Below are positions 8,155 to 15,183 of a DNA stretch of 32,927 nucleotides, one piece after another. The position numbers and the translations under genes are program-made. The DNA is from Gemmatimonadota bacterium (GTDB lineage: Bacteria; Gemmatimonadota; Gemmatimonadetes; Gemmatimonadales; Gemmatimonadaceae): assembly GCA_947471365.1 (NCBI GenBank), contig CANIWQ010000022.1:1-32927 (forward strand), given 5' to 3'. Each line of letters begins with the position of its first letter. The stretch's first letter is position 1. A model generated the notes under the pieces. It ran no database searches. It worked only from the letters and a program-made list of their open reading frames with translations, and was not told where the DNA came from.

Positions 8155-8192
8155 GTTACGTCCCCGTTACGGGCGCGAGGCTTCGCCGTGAC
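8155..8192 (+). promoter_or_regulatory. Candidate Pho-box triad in the receptor-pstS control region
   Basis: GTTAC (8155), GTTAC (8166) and GTGAC (8188) have offsets 0, +11 and +33, identical to the triads at 756 and 8324. The half-site is its own reverse complement, so direction is set only by the asymmetric offsets. It is 137 bp from the receptor start and about 220 bp from pstS, and could serve either. Confidence 0.5.
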
Positions 8193-8205
8193 AGTCGTTA
8201 CACAA
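8188..8205 (-). promoter_or_regulatory. Candidate minus-strand Pho box facing the TonB receptor gene
   Basis: Read on the minus strand this is TTGTGTAACGACTGTCAC, two CTGTCAC-like half-sites 11 bp apart and close to the E. coli Pho-box consensus. Its orientation suits activation of the receptor gene. It overlaps the last half-site of the plus-strand triad at 8155-8192. Confidence 0.4.
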
Positions 8206-8323
8206 CGTTCTCTTCGTGACATTCGGACTGGATTCGTACGGCGCAGGCCGGCGCTCCGAATGACACGGCCAGTAGCAGCGAAGCACCGACTGCGATGATG
8301 GGCGGCCTCGGCTTTCTCGGCGG

Positions 8324-8361
8324 GTTACGCGTCCGTTACCGCGAACTCGCAACACCGTGAC
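8324..8361 (+). promoter_or_regulatory. Candidate Pho-box triad upstream of pstS
   Basis: GTTAC (8324), GTTAC (8335) and GTGAC (8357) lie at offsets 0, +11 and +33. The last one ends 50 bp before the pstS start. pstS is the most typical PhoB target, which makes this the best-supported of the three triads. Confidence 0.6.
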
Positions 8362-8411
8362 GGAGCCAGAGCAACTTTCTGCCTCCCCCTCAACCGTAAG
8401 GAGCAGACACC

Positions 8412-9449
8412 GTGACTGTTCGTGCCTTCCGTTCCGCCGCGCTCGCCTTGCTGGGTATTGCAGGCGCCGTTCTTCCCGCCGCCGCGCAGGACCTCACCGG
8501 TGCCGGCGCCACGTTTCCGTATCCTGTGTATTCGAAGTGGTTCAACGATTACGCCGCGAAGAGCGGTGTGAAGATCAACTATCAGTCGATCGGCTCCGGC
8601 GGCGGTGTGCGCCAGATCTCCGAGCAGACGGTGGACTTTGGCGCGACCGACGGACCGATGAGCGATGACGAAATGGGGAAGGCCAAGGGCGGCCCGATCC
8701 TCCACATCCCGACCGTCATGGGCGGTGTGGTCGTCGTGTACAACGTGCCGGGAGCCAAGGGACAGCTCAAGTTCAGCGGCGATGTGATCGCCGACATCTT
8801 CCTCGGCAAAATCACTAAGTGGAACGACCCGCGCATCACCGCGATCAACAAGGGTGAGGCGCTTCCTGCGCAGGACATTCTCGTCGTGCACCGTTCCGAC
8901 GGTAGCGGCACCACCTACATCTGGACCGACTACCTGACCGCCGTGAGCCCCGAATGGGCGAAGGGGCCGGGCAAGGGCAAGGATGTGAAGTGGCCCGTTG
9001 GTTTGGGTGGTAAGGGCAACGAAGGCGTGGCCGGTCAGGTGCAGCAGCTTCCCGGCGCCATTGGGTATGTGGAACTGATCTACGCGCGTCAGAACAAGAT
9101 CTCGTTCGGCGCCGTCAAGAACGCTTCCGGCAACTTCGTGACGGCTTCCACTGAGACGATCACCGACGCCGCTGCGGGCGTGGCCAAGGGCTTGCCGAAG
9201 GACACCGACTTCCGCGTGTCGATCGTCAACGCGCCGGGCAAGAGCGCGTACCCGATTGCTTCGATGACATGGTTGCTGGTCTACCAGAAGCAGGCTGATG
9301 CCGCCAAGGGCAAGAAGTTGGTGGACTTCCTCAACTGGATGTTGGTCGATGGACAGGCGACGGCTGCTGGGCTCGACTATGCGCCGCTCCCCTCCGCCGT
9401 GGTGAAGCAGGTGAAGGCGCGTGTGGCATCCATCGCCGTCGCCAAGTAA
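8412..9449 (+). CDS. pstS: PstS, periplasmic phosphate-binding protein of the Pst ABC transporter
   Basis: A 345-residue secreted solute-binding protein that captures inorganic phosphate with high affinity and delivers it to PstCA. The signal peptide (MTVRAFRSAALALLGIAGAV...) ends near AAAQ at 23-26. Family motifs follow in order: GAGATFPYPVYSKWF, GSGGGVRQI, the ligand loop RSDGSGTT (Ser162) and GNEGVAGQVQQLPGAIGYVE. The GTG start is supported by AAGGAG at 8398-8403. Its length is usual for full-length PstS. The porin-like gene follows after 43 nt, so pstS is separated from pstCAB by that gene and by a terminator. Candidate Pho boxes lie upstream. Confidence 0.97.
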   Translation: MTVRAFRSAALALLGIAGAVLPAAAQDLTGAGATFPYPVYSKWFNDYAAKSGVKINYQSIGSGGGVRQISEQTVDFGATDGPMSDDEMGKAKGGPILHIPTVMGGVVVVYNVPGAKGQLKFSGDVIADIFLGKITKWNDPRITAINKGEALPAQDILVVHRSDGSGTTYIWTDYLTAVSPEWAKGPGKGKDVKWPVGLGGKGNEGVAGQVQQLPGAIGYVELIYARQNKISFGAVKNASGNFVTASTETITDAAAGVAKGLPKDTDFRVSIVNAPGKSAYPIASMTWLLVYQKQADAAKGKKLVDFLNWMLVDGQATAAGLDYAPLPSAVVKQVKARVASIAVAK

Positions 9450-9492
9450 CGGCCGCGTCGCTCGCTCAGTCCTCTCACGAACCACGAGACTC

Positions 9493-10698
9493 ATGACTTT
9501 CTCGACGACGCTGCGCCGCGGCTTGCTCGCCACGATTGCGGCAGTGACGCTCCTCTCCGGGCAGTCCGCCCTTGCGCAGGACGTCAAGCCGGTGACTCCG
9601 GCGCTCGACTTCTCCGGCGTCATTCTCGCCAATTATCGCTACGCATCGGACTCGGCGGCCAAAGCGGGCAACGCGGGCAACGCAGCGAATAAGTTCGACG
9701 TGGAACGCGTGTATTTGAACTTCCGCATGCCGGCCGGCGATGATGGCAGCATTCGCGTCTCGACGGACGTGTTCAACAACACGACCGCCGCTACGAACGG
9801 CTACTACCCGGGGTGGACCATTCGCCTCAAGTACGCCTACTTCCAGTACAACTTCCTGCACGACATCGGCGGCGAGAAAGGCTTCAACGCCACGGCGCGC
9901 ATCGGCATGTTGCACACCACGCTGATCGATCACGAAGAAGGATTTTGGCCGCGGTGGGTGTCGCAGGTGGCCGCTGAGCGCAACGGATTCTTCTCCTCGT
10001 CGGACGTCGGCGTCGCCGGCCTCGTGACGCTCCCGAACAAATGGGGCGAGATCTACGCCAGCATCGCTAACGGTCCGGGCTACGGCGCCGCTGAGACCGA
10101 CCGCTTCAAGGACATGTCGGCGCGCATCTCGCTGACGCCGTTCGGCGCCGAGAGCGGTTTCCTGAAGACCTTCACGATTTCGCCCTGGGCGTACCTCGGT
10201 TCCACCGCCTCGAAGTTCCAGAACGGCGGCACCGGACAGGTGGGTACGGTGAGCGACGCGCTCAACCGTAACCGCTATGGCGTGTTCGCGGGCATCAAGG
10301 ACCGCCGCTTTACGGCGGGCGCCGAGTTTGCGCAGCGCACCGAAACGATCGAGACCGGCGCGAACACCGCCGCCTCGGCCCGCGGCACCTACACCAACAG
10401 CGGTACCCTGACCTCGGCGTTTGTGCTCGTCCGGCCCTTTGAGATCGCCGAGCCCAAGGACAAGTCGCCGCTGCAGCTCTTTGCCCGTCTCGACAACTTC
10501 AAGCCGTACTCCGACCAGCGTTCGGCCACGGGGACCCAGACGACCTCTGCGGCCAACCAGCAGCTCGTCGCTGGCATCATCTGGGATCTGAACCAGAAGA
10601 CGTCGCTGTCGCTCGATATCCAGAACCTGGCCCGGGCCAGTGGCTCGCAGGTGGTCGAAACCAACGTGCTCTTCCTGCACCTTTCGGCGGCGTTCTAG
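9493..10698 (+). CDS. Porin-like outer-membrane beta-barrel, probable phosphate-regulated
   Basis: A 401-residue protein. The ATG at 9493 gives a normal signal peptide (MTFSTTLRRGLLATIAAVTL..., cleaved after ALA); an open frame from 9421 overlapping pstS adds a non-signal tail and is rejected. The mature protein shows alternating strands (FDVERVYLNFRMP, SIRVSTDVFNNT, LKYAYFQYNF, NRYGVFAGIKDRRFTAGAEF) and ends in LFLHLSAAF with a terminal Phe, the usual barrel-assembly signal. The arrangement loosely recalls OprO/OprP-type phosphate porins, but I cannot show their phosphate-binding residues. Placement between pstS and pstC suggests it passes phosphate or phosphate esters into the periplasm. 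It probably shares the pstS transcript and ends at the terminator at 10738. Confidence 0.8.
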   Translation: MTFSTTLRRGLLATIAAVTLLSGQSALAQDVKPVTPALDFSGVILANYRYASDSAAKAGNAGNAANKFDVERVYLNFRMPAGDDGSIRVSTDVFNNTTAATNGYYPGWTIRLKYAYFQYNFLHDIGGEKGFNATARIGMLHTTLIDHEEGFWPRWVSQVAAERNGFFSSSDVGVAGLVTLPNKWGEIYASIANGPGYGAAETDRFKDMSARISLTPFGAESGFLKTFTISPWAYLGSTASKFQNGGTGQVGTVSDALNRNRYGVFAGIKDRRFTAGAEFAQRTETIETGANTAASARGTYTNSGTLTSAFVLVRPFEIAEPKDKSPLQLFARLDNFKPYSDQRSATGTQTTSAANQQLVAGIIWDLNQKTSLSLDIQNLARASGSQVVETNVLFLHLSAAF

Positions 10699-10715
10699 CC
10701 CGTTAGATCGGCGCT

Positions 10716-10733
10716 CTGTCACGAGTCTGTACC
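10716..10733 (+). promoter_or_regulatory. Pho box upstream of pstC, E. coli-like
   Basis: CTGTCACGAGTCTGTACC consists of two CTGT(C/A) half-sites exactly 11 bp apart, close to the E. coli consensus CTGTCAT-N4-CTGTCAY. A -10-like TATCAA lies at 10750-10755, about where it is expected behind a Pho box that replaces the -35. It should drive the pstC-to-phoU (possibly ppk) operon. Confidence 0.65.
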
Positions 10734-10737
10734 GGGG

Positions 10738-10779
10738 AGCGGGGGGCCGTATCAAAGGCCCCCCGCTTCTTCTTTATTT
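10738..10779 (+). terminator. Intrinsic terminator of the pstS-porin unit
   Basis: An 11-bp stem (AGCGGGGGGCC with GGCCCCCCGCT) and an 8-nt loop are followed by TCTTCTTTATTT. It begins 39 nt after the porin stop and ends 9 nt before the pstC start. It uncouples pstS-porin from pstCAB and overlaps the predicted pstC promoter. Confidence 0.88.
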
Positions 10780-10788
10780 AAGGTCTCC

Positions 10789-11796
10789 ATGACGCCCTCG
10801 AACGCCGCCGCCCCATTGCCTGATTCCGGCCAGGGAACCCCGAATACTGCCATCGACGGGCAGGACCTGCAGGGCGGTGGGTGGTCGGATCGCGCCTACG
10901 ATGCGCTGTTGACGGCCTTCGCGCTGTGTGTGCCGCTGTTACTCGTGCTGCTCATCGTCGCACTCACCATGGCGGCATGGCCGGCTCTCAAGCAGTTCGG
11001 CTTCGGGTTTTTGACCTCAAGTGACTGGGACCCCGCCGCCGAGCATTTTGGCGCCGCGCCGGCCATTTACGGCACCATCGTGTCGTCGGTGATTGCGCTG
11101 GTGATCGCGACGCCGCTTGCGATTGGCGTCGCCATCTTCGTGGCCGAGTTTGCCCCGCGCTGGCTGCGTCAGCCGATTGGTTTTTTGATTGATCTGCTCG
11201 CGGCTATTCCCAGTGTGGTGTACGGACTGTGGGGAATTTTTGTACTGGTGCCCGCGCTGCGCGAAACGGTGATGCCCTTTCTGCGCGACACGCTGCACTT
11301 GGGGGCCACGCCGTTCTTCAGCGGCCCGGCGTACGGGCCGTCAATGCTCGCCGCCGGTGTCGTGCTGGCGATCATGATCCTGCCGTACATCTCTTCGGTT
11401 TCGCGCGAAGTGTTGCTGGCGGTGCCGCGCTCGCAGCGCGAAGCCGCGCTGGCGCTCGGTGCCACGCGCTGGGAAGCGATCGTCGGGGCGGTGTTGCCCT
11501 TTGCCCGCTCTGGAATCATTGGCGGCATCATCCTCGGCTTGGGACGCGCGCTTGGCGAGACGATGGCGGTGACGATGGTCATCGGCAACCGCCACGAGAT
11601 TGCGGCCTCGCTCTTCGCTCCCGGTTACACCATTGCCTCGCTCATCGCCAACGAGTTTGCCGAAGCCTCGGGTGATATGCATCTCTCGGCGTTGATGGCG
11701 GTGGGCTTTGTGCTCTTCGTGATCACGTTGCTGGTGAATTTTGTGGCCCGCTGGCTCGTGTGGCAGACGAGCGGCGGCACACGGAAGGTGGGATGA
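10789..11796 (+). CDS. pstC: PstC, phosphate ABC transporter permease
   Basis: A 335-residue inner-membrane permease, one of the two channel subunits of the PstSCAB importer. A polar tail of about 38 residues precedes the first membrane helix (ALLTAFALCVPLLLVLLIVA). The characteristic region FGFGFLTSSDWDPAAEHFGA follows, then further helices. The cytoplasmic EAA loop begins at Glu218 (EAALALGATRW), docks with the ATPase, and is followed by LGRALGETMAV. The ATG at 10789 follows directly after the terminator tail (weak AAGGTCT upstream). The stop overlaps the pstA start as ATGA, indicating translational coupling. Confidence 0.96.
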   Translation: MTPSNAAAPLPDSGQGTPNTAIDGQDLQGGGWSDRAYDALLTAFALCVPLLLVLLIVALTMAAWPALKQFGFGFLTSSDWDPAAEHFGAAPAIYGTIVSSVIALVIATPLAIGVAIFVAEFAPRWLRQPIGFLIDLLAAIPSVVYGLWGIFVLVPALRETVMPFLRDTLHLGATPFFSGPAYGPSMLAAGVVLAIMILPYISSVSREVLLAVPRSQREAALALGATRWEAIVGAVLPFARSGIIGGIILGLGRALGETMAVTMVIGNRHEIAASLFAPGYTIASLIANEFAEASGDMHLSALMAVGFVLFVITLLVNFVARWLVWQTSGGTRKVG

Positions 11797-12749
11797 GCCC
11801 GCTGCAGACGGTGCCCGCCGGCTCGCTGAACGCGCATGACGCGCGTGACGCGCGTGAGACGCGGCCGAGTGCGCGGCAACGAAACGCGGCAGCCCGCACG
11901 GCGCGTACCCTTCGTCGGCGTCGCGTGGTGAATGCGATTATGGTGTCGTTGCTCGCGCTGTCGGCGGTGATAGCCGTGATTCCGCTCGTGCTGATCGTGT
12001 ATCACCTCGGGCGTTCAGGGTTGTCGTCGCTCAACGTGGCGTTCTTCACGCAGGATCCAAAGTCCGTGGGCGAGGTCGGCGGTGGTATGGCGAATGCCAT
12101 CCTCGGCACGCTGATGGTGGTGGGTGTTGGCGCGGCCATCGGCATGCCGATTGGCATCGGGGCGGGCCTCTATGTCGCCGAGCGACGTGCCACCAAGCTC
12201 GCCACGGTGGTGCGCTTTTTGGCGGATGTGCTCAACGGCCTGCCGTCGATTGTGATGGGCATTTTTGCGTGGGAGTTCCTCGTGCGTCCGCTGGGGCACT
12301 TCTCGGCGTGGGCCGGTGCCGTCGCGTTGGCCGCGATGCTCGTGCCGATGGTGACGCGGACGACGGAAGAAATGGTTCGGCTCGTGCCGCAGTCGCTTCG
12401 TGAGGCCGCGCTCGCGCTCGGCTACTCGCGTTCGCGCACAGCACTCACCGTGGTGCTCCGCACGGCGACGGCGGGAATCGTGACCGGAGCGCTCGTGGCG
12501 ATTGCCCGCATTGCTGGCGAAACCGCACCGCTGCTGTTTACCGCGCTCGGCAATCAGTTTCGCTCGACCTCGCTCAACAAGCCGATTGCAGCGCTCCCGT
12601 TGCAGATCTTTCAATACGCGGTGAGTCCGTATGAAGACTGGCATCGCCAGGCCTGGGCAGGCGCCCTCGTCCTCATTGCCCTTGTGCTCACCATCAGCCT
12701 CGTCGCCCGTGCGGCCACGCAGTCACGTGTCGACGCCGGCAGTGAGTGA
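11793..12749 (+). CDS. pstA: PstA, phosphate ABC transporter permease
   Basis: A 318-residue second permease subunit of the Pst importer. The start at 11793 overlaps the pstC stop (ATGA) and has GGAAGGTGGG upstream; an upstream GTG at 11760 is possible but has no such site. The N-terminus carries an unusually Arg-rich cytoplasmic tail of about 45 residues, partly encoded by a 9-bp tandem repeat (GACGCGCGT). The first membrane helix then follows ([20 protein letters not shown]). The EAA loop starts at Glu204 ([15 protein letters not shown]), and [20 protein letters not shown] is the typical C-terminal block. It pairs with PstC, with PstB on the cytoplasmic side. Confidence 0.96.
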   Translation: MSPLQTVPAGSLNAHDARDARETRPSARQRNAAARTARTLRRRRVVNAIMVSLLALSAVIAVIPLVLIVYHLGRSGLSSLNVAFFTQDPKSVGEVGGGMANAILGTLMVVGVGAAIGMPIGIGAGLYVAERRATKLATVVRFLADVLNGLPSIVMGIFAWEFLVRPLGHFSAWAGAVALAAMLVPMVTRTTEEMVRLVPQSLREAALALGYSRSRTALTVVLRTATAGIVTGALVAIARIAGETAPLLFTALGNQFRSTSLNKPIAALPLQIFQYAVSPYEDWHRQAWAGALVLIALVLTISLVARAATQSRVDAGSE

Positions 12750-12756
12750 CGGGGCC

Positions 12757-13584
12757 ATGGCCACGATGAGCCGACCAATCACCACGCTCCGGCTTGAGCG
12801 CGGCGGTGCCGATGACGCGCCGGTCAGCGCGCGTGTTCGCATCGAAGCACTGTCCGCGTCGTTTAGCGGGAAGCCCGCGGTGAAAAATGTCTCGATGGAT
12901 GTGCTCGATCATCGCGTCACGGCGATCATCGGGCCGTCGGGCTGCGGCAAGTCTACCTTCTTGCGCTGCCTCAATCGGATGCACGAAACCGTGAGCGGCG
13001 CGACGGCCACTGGGCGCGTGCTGCTCGACGGCCACGACATCTTTGATCCACGCGTGAATCCCACCGCCATTCGGAAGCATGTCGGCATGGTGTTCCAAAA
13101 GCCGACGCCTTTTCCGACGATGTCGATTCGCGAGAACGTCGCTGCGGGGCTCAAGGTGCATCGCCCCAGTCCGACGGGGCGTGAACTTGAGGCGATTGTC
13201 GAACGTGCGCTCCGCCGCTCGGCGCTGTGGGACGAAGTGAAGGATCGGCTCGGTGCGCCGGCCACCGGTCTCTCCGGTGGGCAGCAACAGCGGCTGTGCA
13301 TTGCGCGCGCGCTTGCCACCGATCCCGAGGTCTTGCTGCTCGACGAGCCGACGGCCTCGCTCGACCCGATCAGCACGCAGAGTGTCGAGGAATTGGTGTA
13401 CGAGTTGCGGAAGGATGTGGCGGTCGTAATGGTGACACACAATATGCAGCAGGCGGCACGCGTGTCGGATGTCACGGCGTTCTTTCTGCATGGCGAAATG
13501 GTGGAGTGCGCCCCCACGGCCAAGATGTTCACGGCGCCTCAGGACGCGCGAACCGAAGCCTACATCACCGGCCGGTTCGGATGA
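12757..13584 (+). CDS. pstB: PstB, phosphate ABC transporter ATPase (first copy)
   Basis: A 275-residue ATPase that powers the Pst importer. The ATG at 12757, 7 nt after the pstA stop, is chosen; another ATG at 12766 is possible, and the frame open into pstA is an artefact. Walker [10 protein letters not shown] is at 59-67. The Q-loop [21 protein letters not shown], signature LSGGQQQR, Walker [13 protein letters not shown] and H-loop VTHNMQQA are all intact, so it should be active. The family tail [10 protein letters not shown] ends the protein. Its stop overlaps the start of a second, clearly different pstB copy (ATGA), an arrangement that allows hetero- as well as homodimers. Confidence 0.96.
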   Translation: MATMSRPITTLRLERGGADDAPVSARVRIEALSASFSGKPAVKNVSMDVLDHRVTAIIGPSGCGKSTFLRCLNRMHETVSGATATGRVLLDGHDIFDPRVNPTAIRKHVGMVFQKPTPFPTMSIRENVAAGLKVHRPSPTGRELEAIVERALRRSALWDEVKDRLGAPATGLSGGQQQRLCIARALATDPEVLLLDEPTASLDPISTQSVEELVYELRKDVAVVMVTHNMQQAARVSDVTAFFLHGEMVECAPTAKMFTAPQDARTEAYITGRFG

Positions 13585-14414
13585 GCGGCGTCTCGTTGAC
13601 GGAGCAGGTGGTGCGCGAGCCGATCCCGGAGCGGCCGACCGGCGTTGGCGTGCCCGGCACGCCGGGGCTGATTGACGCGAGCGCCTTTTCGTTTTGGTAT
13701 GGCAAGAAACAGGCGCTGTACGAAATCACGATGGGCATTCAGGCGCGGTCGATCACGGCGTTCATCGGACCGTCGGGCTGCGGAAAGTCCACCTTCTTGC
13801 GCTCCATCAACCGGTTGAATGAGCTGATTCCCGGCACCCGGCACGAGGGAAAGATCTTTCTTGACGATGCCGACATCTATGCGCGCGGTACCGACGTGGT
13901 GGCGTTGCGTCAGCGTACGGGGATGGTGTTTCAGCGCTGGAACTGTTTTCCCAAGTCGATCTATGAAAACGTGGCGTTTGGTCCGCGCATCAACGGTGAA
14001 ACGGACCGTGCCAAGCTCGATGAAGTCGTCGAAGGGGCGCTGCGTCGCGCCGCCCTCTGGGACGAGGTTAAAGATCGCCTTCGAGAATCGGCCATCGGGC
14101 TCTCCGGCGGACAGCAACAGCGGTTGTGCATCGCGCGCGCGCTGGCGAACGACCCCGAAGTGCTGTTGATGGATGAGCCATGCTCGGCGCTCGATCCGAT
14201 TGCGACTCAGCGTATCGAAGAGCTCCTCGTGGAGCTGAAGCGTGAGCTGACGATCGTGATTGTCACGCACAACATGCAGCAAGCGGCCCGTGTGTCGGAC
14301 CGCACCGCGTTCTTTTTTATGGGACGCCTGATCGAAATCGGCAATACGGCGGAACTGTTTACGAGTCCGCGTGAAGCCCAGACGGAAGCCTATATCACCG
14401 GGAGGTTTGGATGA
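13581..14414 (+). CDS. pstB: PstB, phosphate ABC transporter ATPase (second, tandem copy)
   Basis: A 277-residue second PstB. The ATG at 13581 overlaps the stop of the first copy; a longer upstream frame is out-of-frame pstB and is not coding. Walker [10 protein letters not shown] is at 63-71. The Q-loop reads [20 protein letters not shown], closer to typical PstB than the first copy. The signature LSGGQQQR and Walker [13 protein letters not shown] are intact; Thr to Cys in the EPC triplet is a common PstB variant. The tail [10 protein letters not shown] is identical to that of copy one. The N-terminal 30 residues are unrelated between copies. Both copies are complete and diverged, so this is an old duplication rather than an assembly repeat. 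phoU follows with an ATGA overlap. Confidence 0.96.
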   Translation: MSGVSLTEQVVREPIPERPTGVGVPGTPGLIDASAFSFWYGKKQALYEITMGIQARSITAFIGPSGCGKSTFLRSINRLNELIPGTRHEGKIFLDDADIYARGTDVVALRQRTGMVFQRWNCFPKSIYENVAFGPRINGETDRAKLDEVVEGALRRAALWDEVKDRLRESAIGLSGGQQQRLCIARALANDPEVLLMDEPCSALDPIATQRIEELLVELKRELTIVIVTHNMQQAARVSDRTAFFFMGRLIEIGNTAELFTSPREAQTEAYITGRFG

Positions 14415-15133
14415 ACACGGACATCACGCGCGCGGCAGCCGAGGGCGAAATGCCGGCAGGGCCGCCGGCGTTTCGGCATTTTCACGAGCAGCTACGCGAC
14501 CTCAAGCAACTGCTCCTCGAGATGTCAGAGCGAGCGGAGTCGCTCGTCGAACTCGCGGTGGACGCGCTCCTGCATCGCGACGACGCAAAGGCGGAAGCGG
14601 TGATCATTGGCGACCATCGCATGGATCAGCTCGAAGTCGAGGTGGAGCAGCTGGCCATTTCGCTGCTCGCCCTGCAACAGCCGATGGCCCGCGACCTGCG
14701 CTTCATCGTGAGCACGATCAAGATTTCCAGCGATCTCGAGCGGGTCGGTGACCATGCGGTGAATATCGCACAGTCGGCGCTCCGGCTCTCGCAGCTGCGC
14801 GGCGACATTGTGCCGTCGCCGGAAATCGAAGATATGGCGCGCCGCGCGCGCCGGATGCTCAGCGACGCGCTCGATGCGTTCGTGCGCGCCGACGGCGTGC
14901 TCGGCCGTGCCGTCTGCGCCATGGACGACCAGGTGGATGCCCTGAATGACTCGGTGTTCCGCATCGTGATAACCCACGTACTGGAAGATCCGAAGGCCAT
15001 TACGGCGGCGCTCGAACTGTTCTTGGTAAGCCGTAACTTGGAGCGGGTAGCGGACTTAGCTACGAATGTGGGCGAAGACGCGGTATACCTCGCCGAAGGC
15101 AAGCAAATCAAGCATAATTTCGAGGAGCGCTAA
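14411..15133 (+). CDS. phoU: PhoU, negative regulator linking Pst to PhoR
   Basis: A 240-residue cytoplasmic, all-helical protein with two three-helix PhoU repeats. Both show the metal-cluster signature: [19 protein letters not shown] in the first half and [19 protein letters not shown] in the second. In the known pathway PhoU relays the transport state of Pst to PhoR, keeping the Pho regulon off when phosphate is plentiful. The ATG overlaps the second pstB stop (ATGA), so it is translationally coupled to the transporter whose activity it reports. Its length is standard. ppk1 starts 50 nt after the stop with no terminator between, so they may be co-transcribed. Confidence 0.97.
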   Translation: MNTDITRAAAEGEMPAGPPAFRHFHEQLRDLKQLLLEMSERAESLVELAVDALLHRDDAKAEAVIIGDHRMDQLEVEVEQLAISLLALQQPMARDLRFIVSTIKISSDLERVGDHAVNIAQSALRLSQLRGDIVPSPEIEDMARRARRMLSDALDAFVRADGVLGRAVCAMDDQVDALNDSVFRIVITHVLEDPKAITAALELFLVSRNLERVADLATNVGEDAVYLAEGKQIKHNFEER

Positions 15134-15183
15134 CTCGGCGTGCTGATCGCATCCCCCCGCACGACCCTGAGCGAAATCTCACT

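Larger units (their letters stand above)
8019..8411. other. Divergent control region between the TonB receptor gene and pstS
   Basis: There is no credible gene here; a 67-codon plus-strand frame at 8095-8298 has no ribosome site and no protein-like composition. The region holds about ten GTNAC pentamers between 8119 and 8361, listed separately where they form 11-bp repeats. By base composition fewer than one or two would be expected. It probably carries both divergent promoters. Confidence 0.75.

Noticed and set aside
8095-8298. 67-codon plus-strand frame between the TonB receptor gene and pstS
   Set aside because: It lies over the cluster of Pho-box-like repeats, has no ribosome site and has an Arg-rich random look.
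9475-10755. 426-codon open frame antisense to the porin-like gene
   Set aside because: It would run through the terminator hairpin, has no signal or domain, and is a reverse-strand shadow.
11834-11860. 9-bp repeat (GACGCGCGT) in pstA as a phase-variation site
   Set aside because: The unit is a multiple of three, so changes in copy number would not shift the frame; it only varies the Arg-rich tail.
12757-14414. Tandem pstB copies as an assembly duplication
   Set aside because: The two copies differ throughout at DNA and protein level and have unrelated N-termini, so they are true paralogues.
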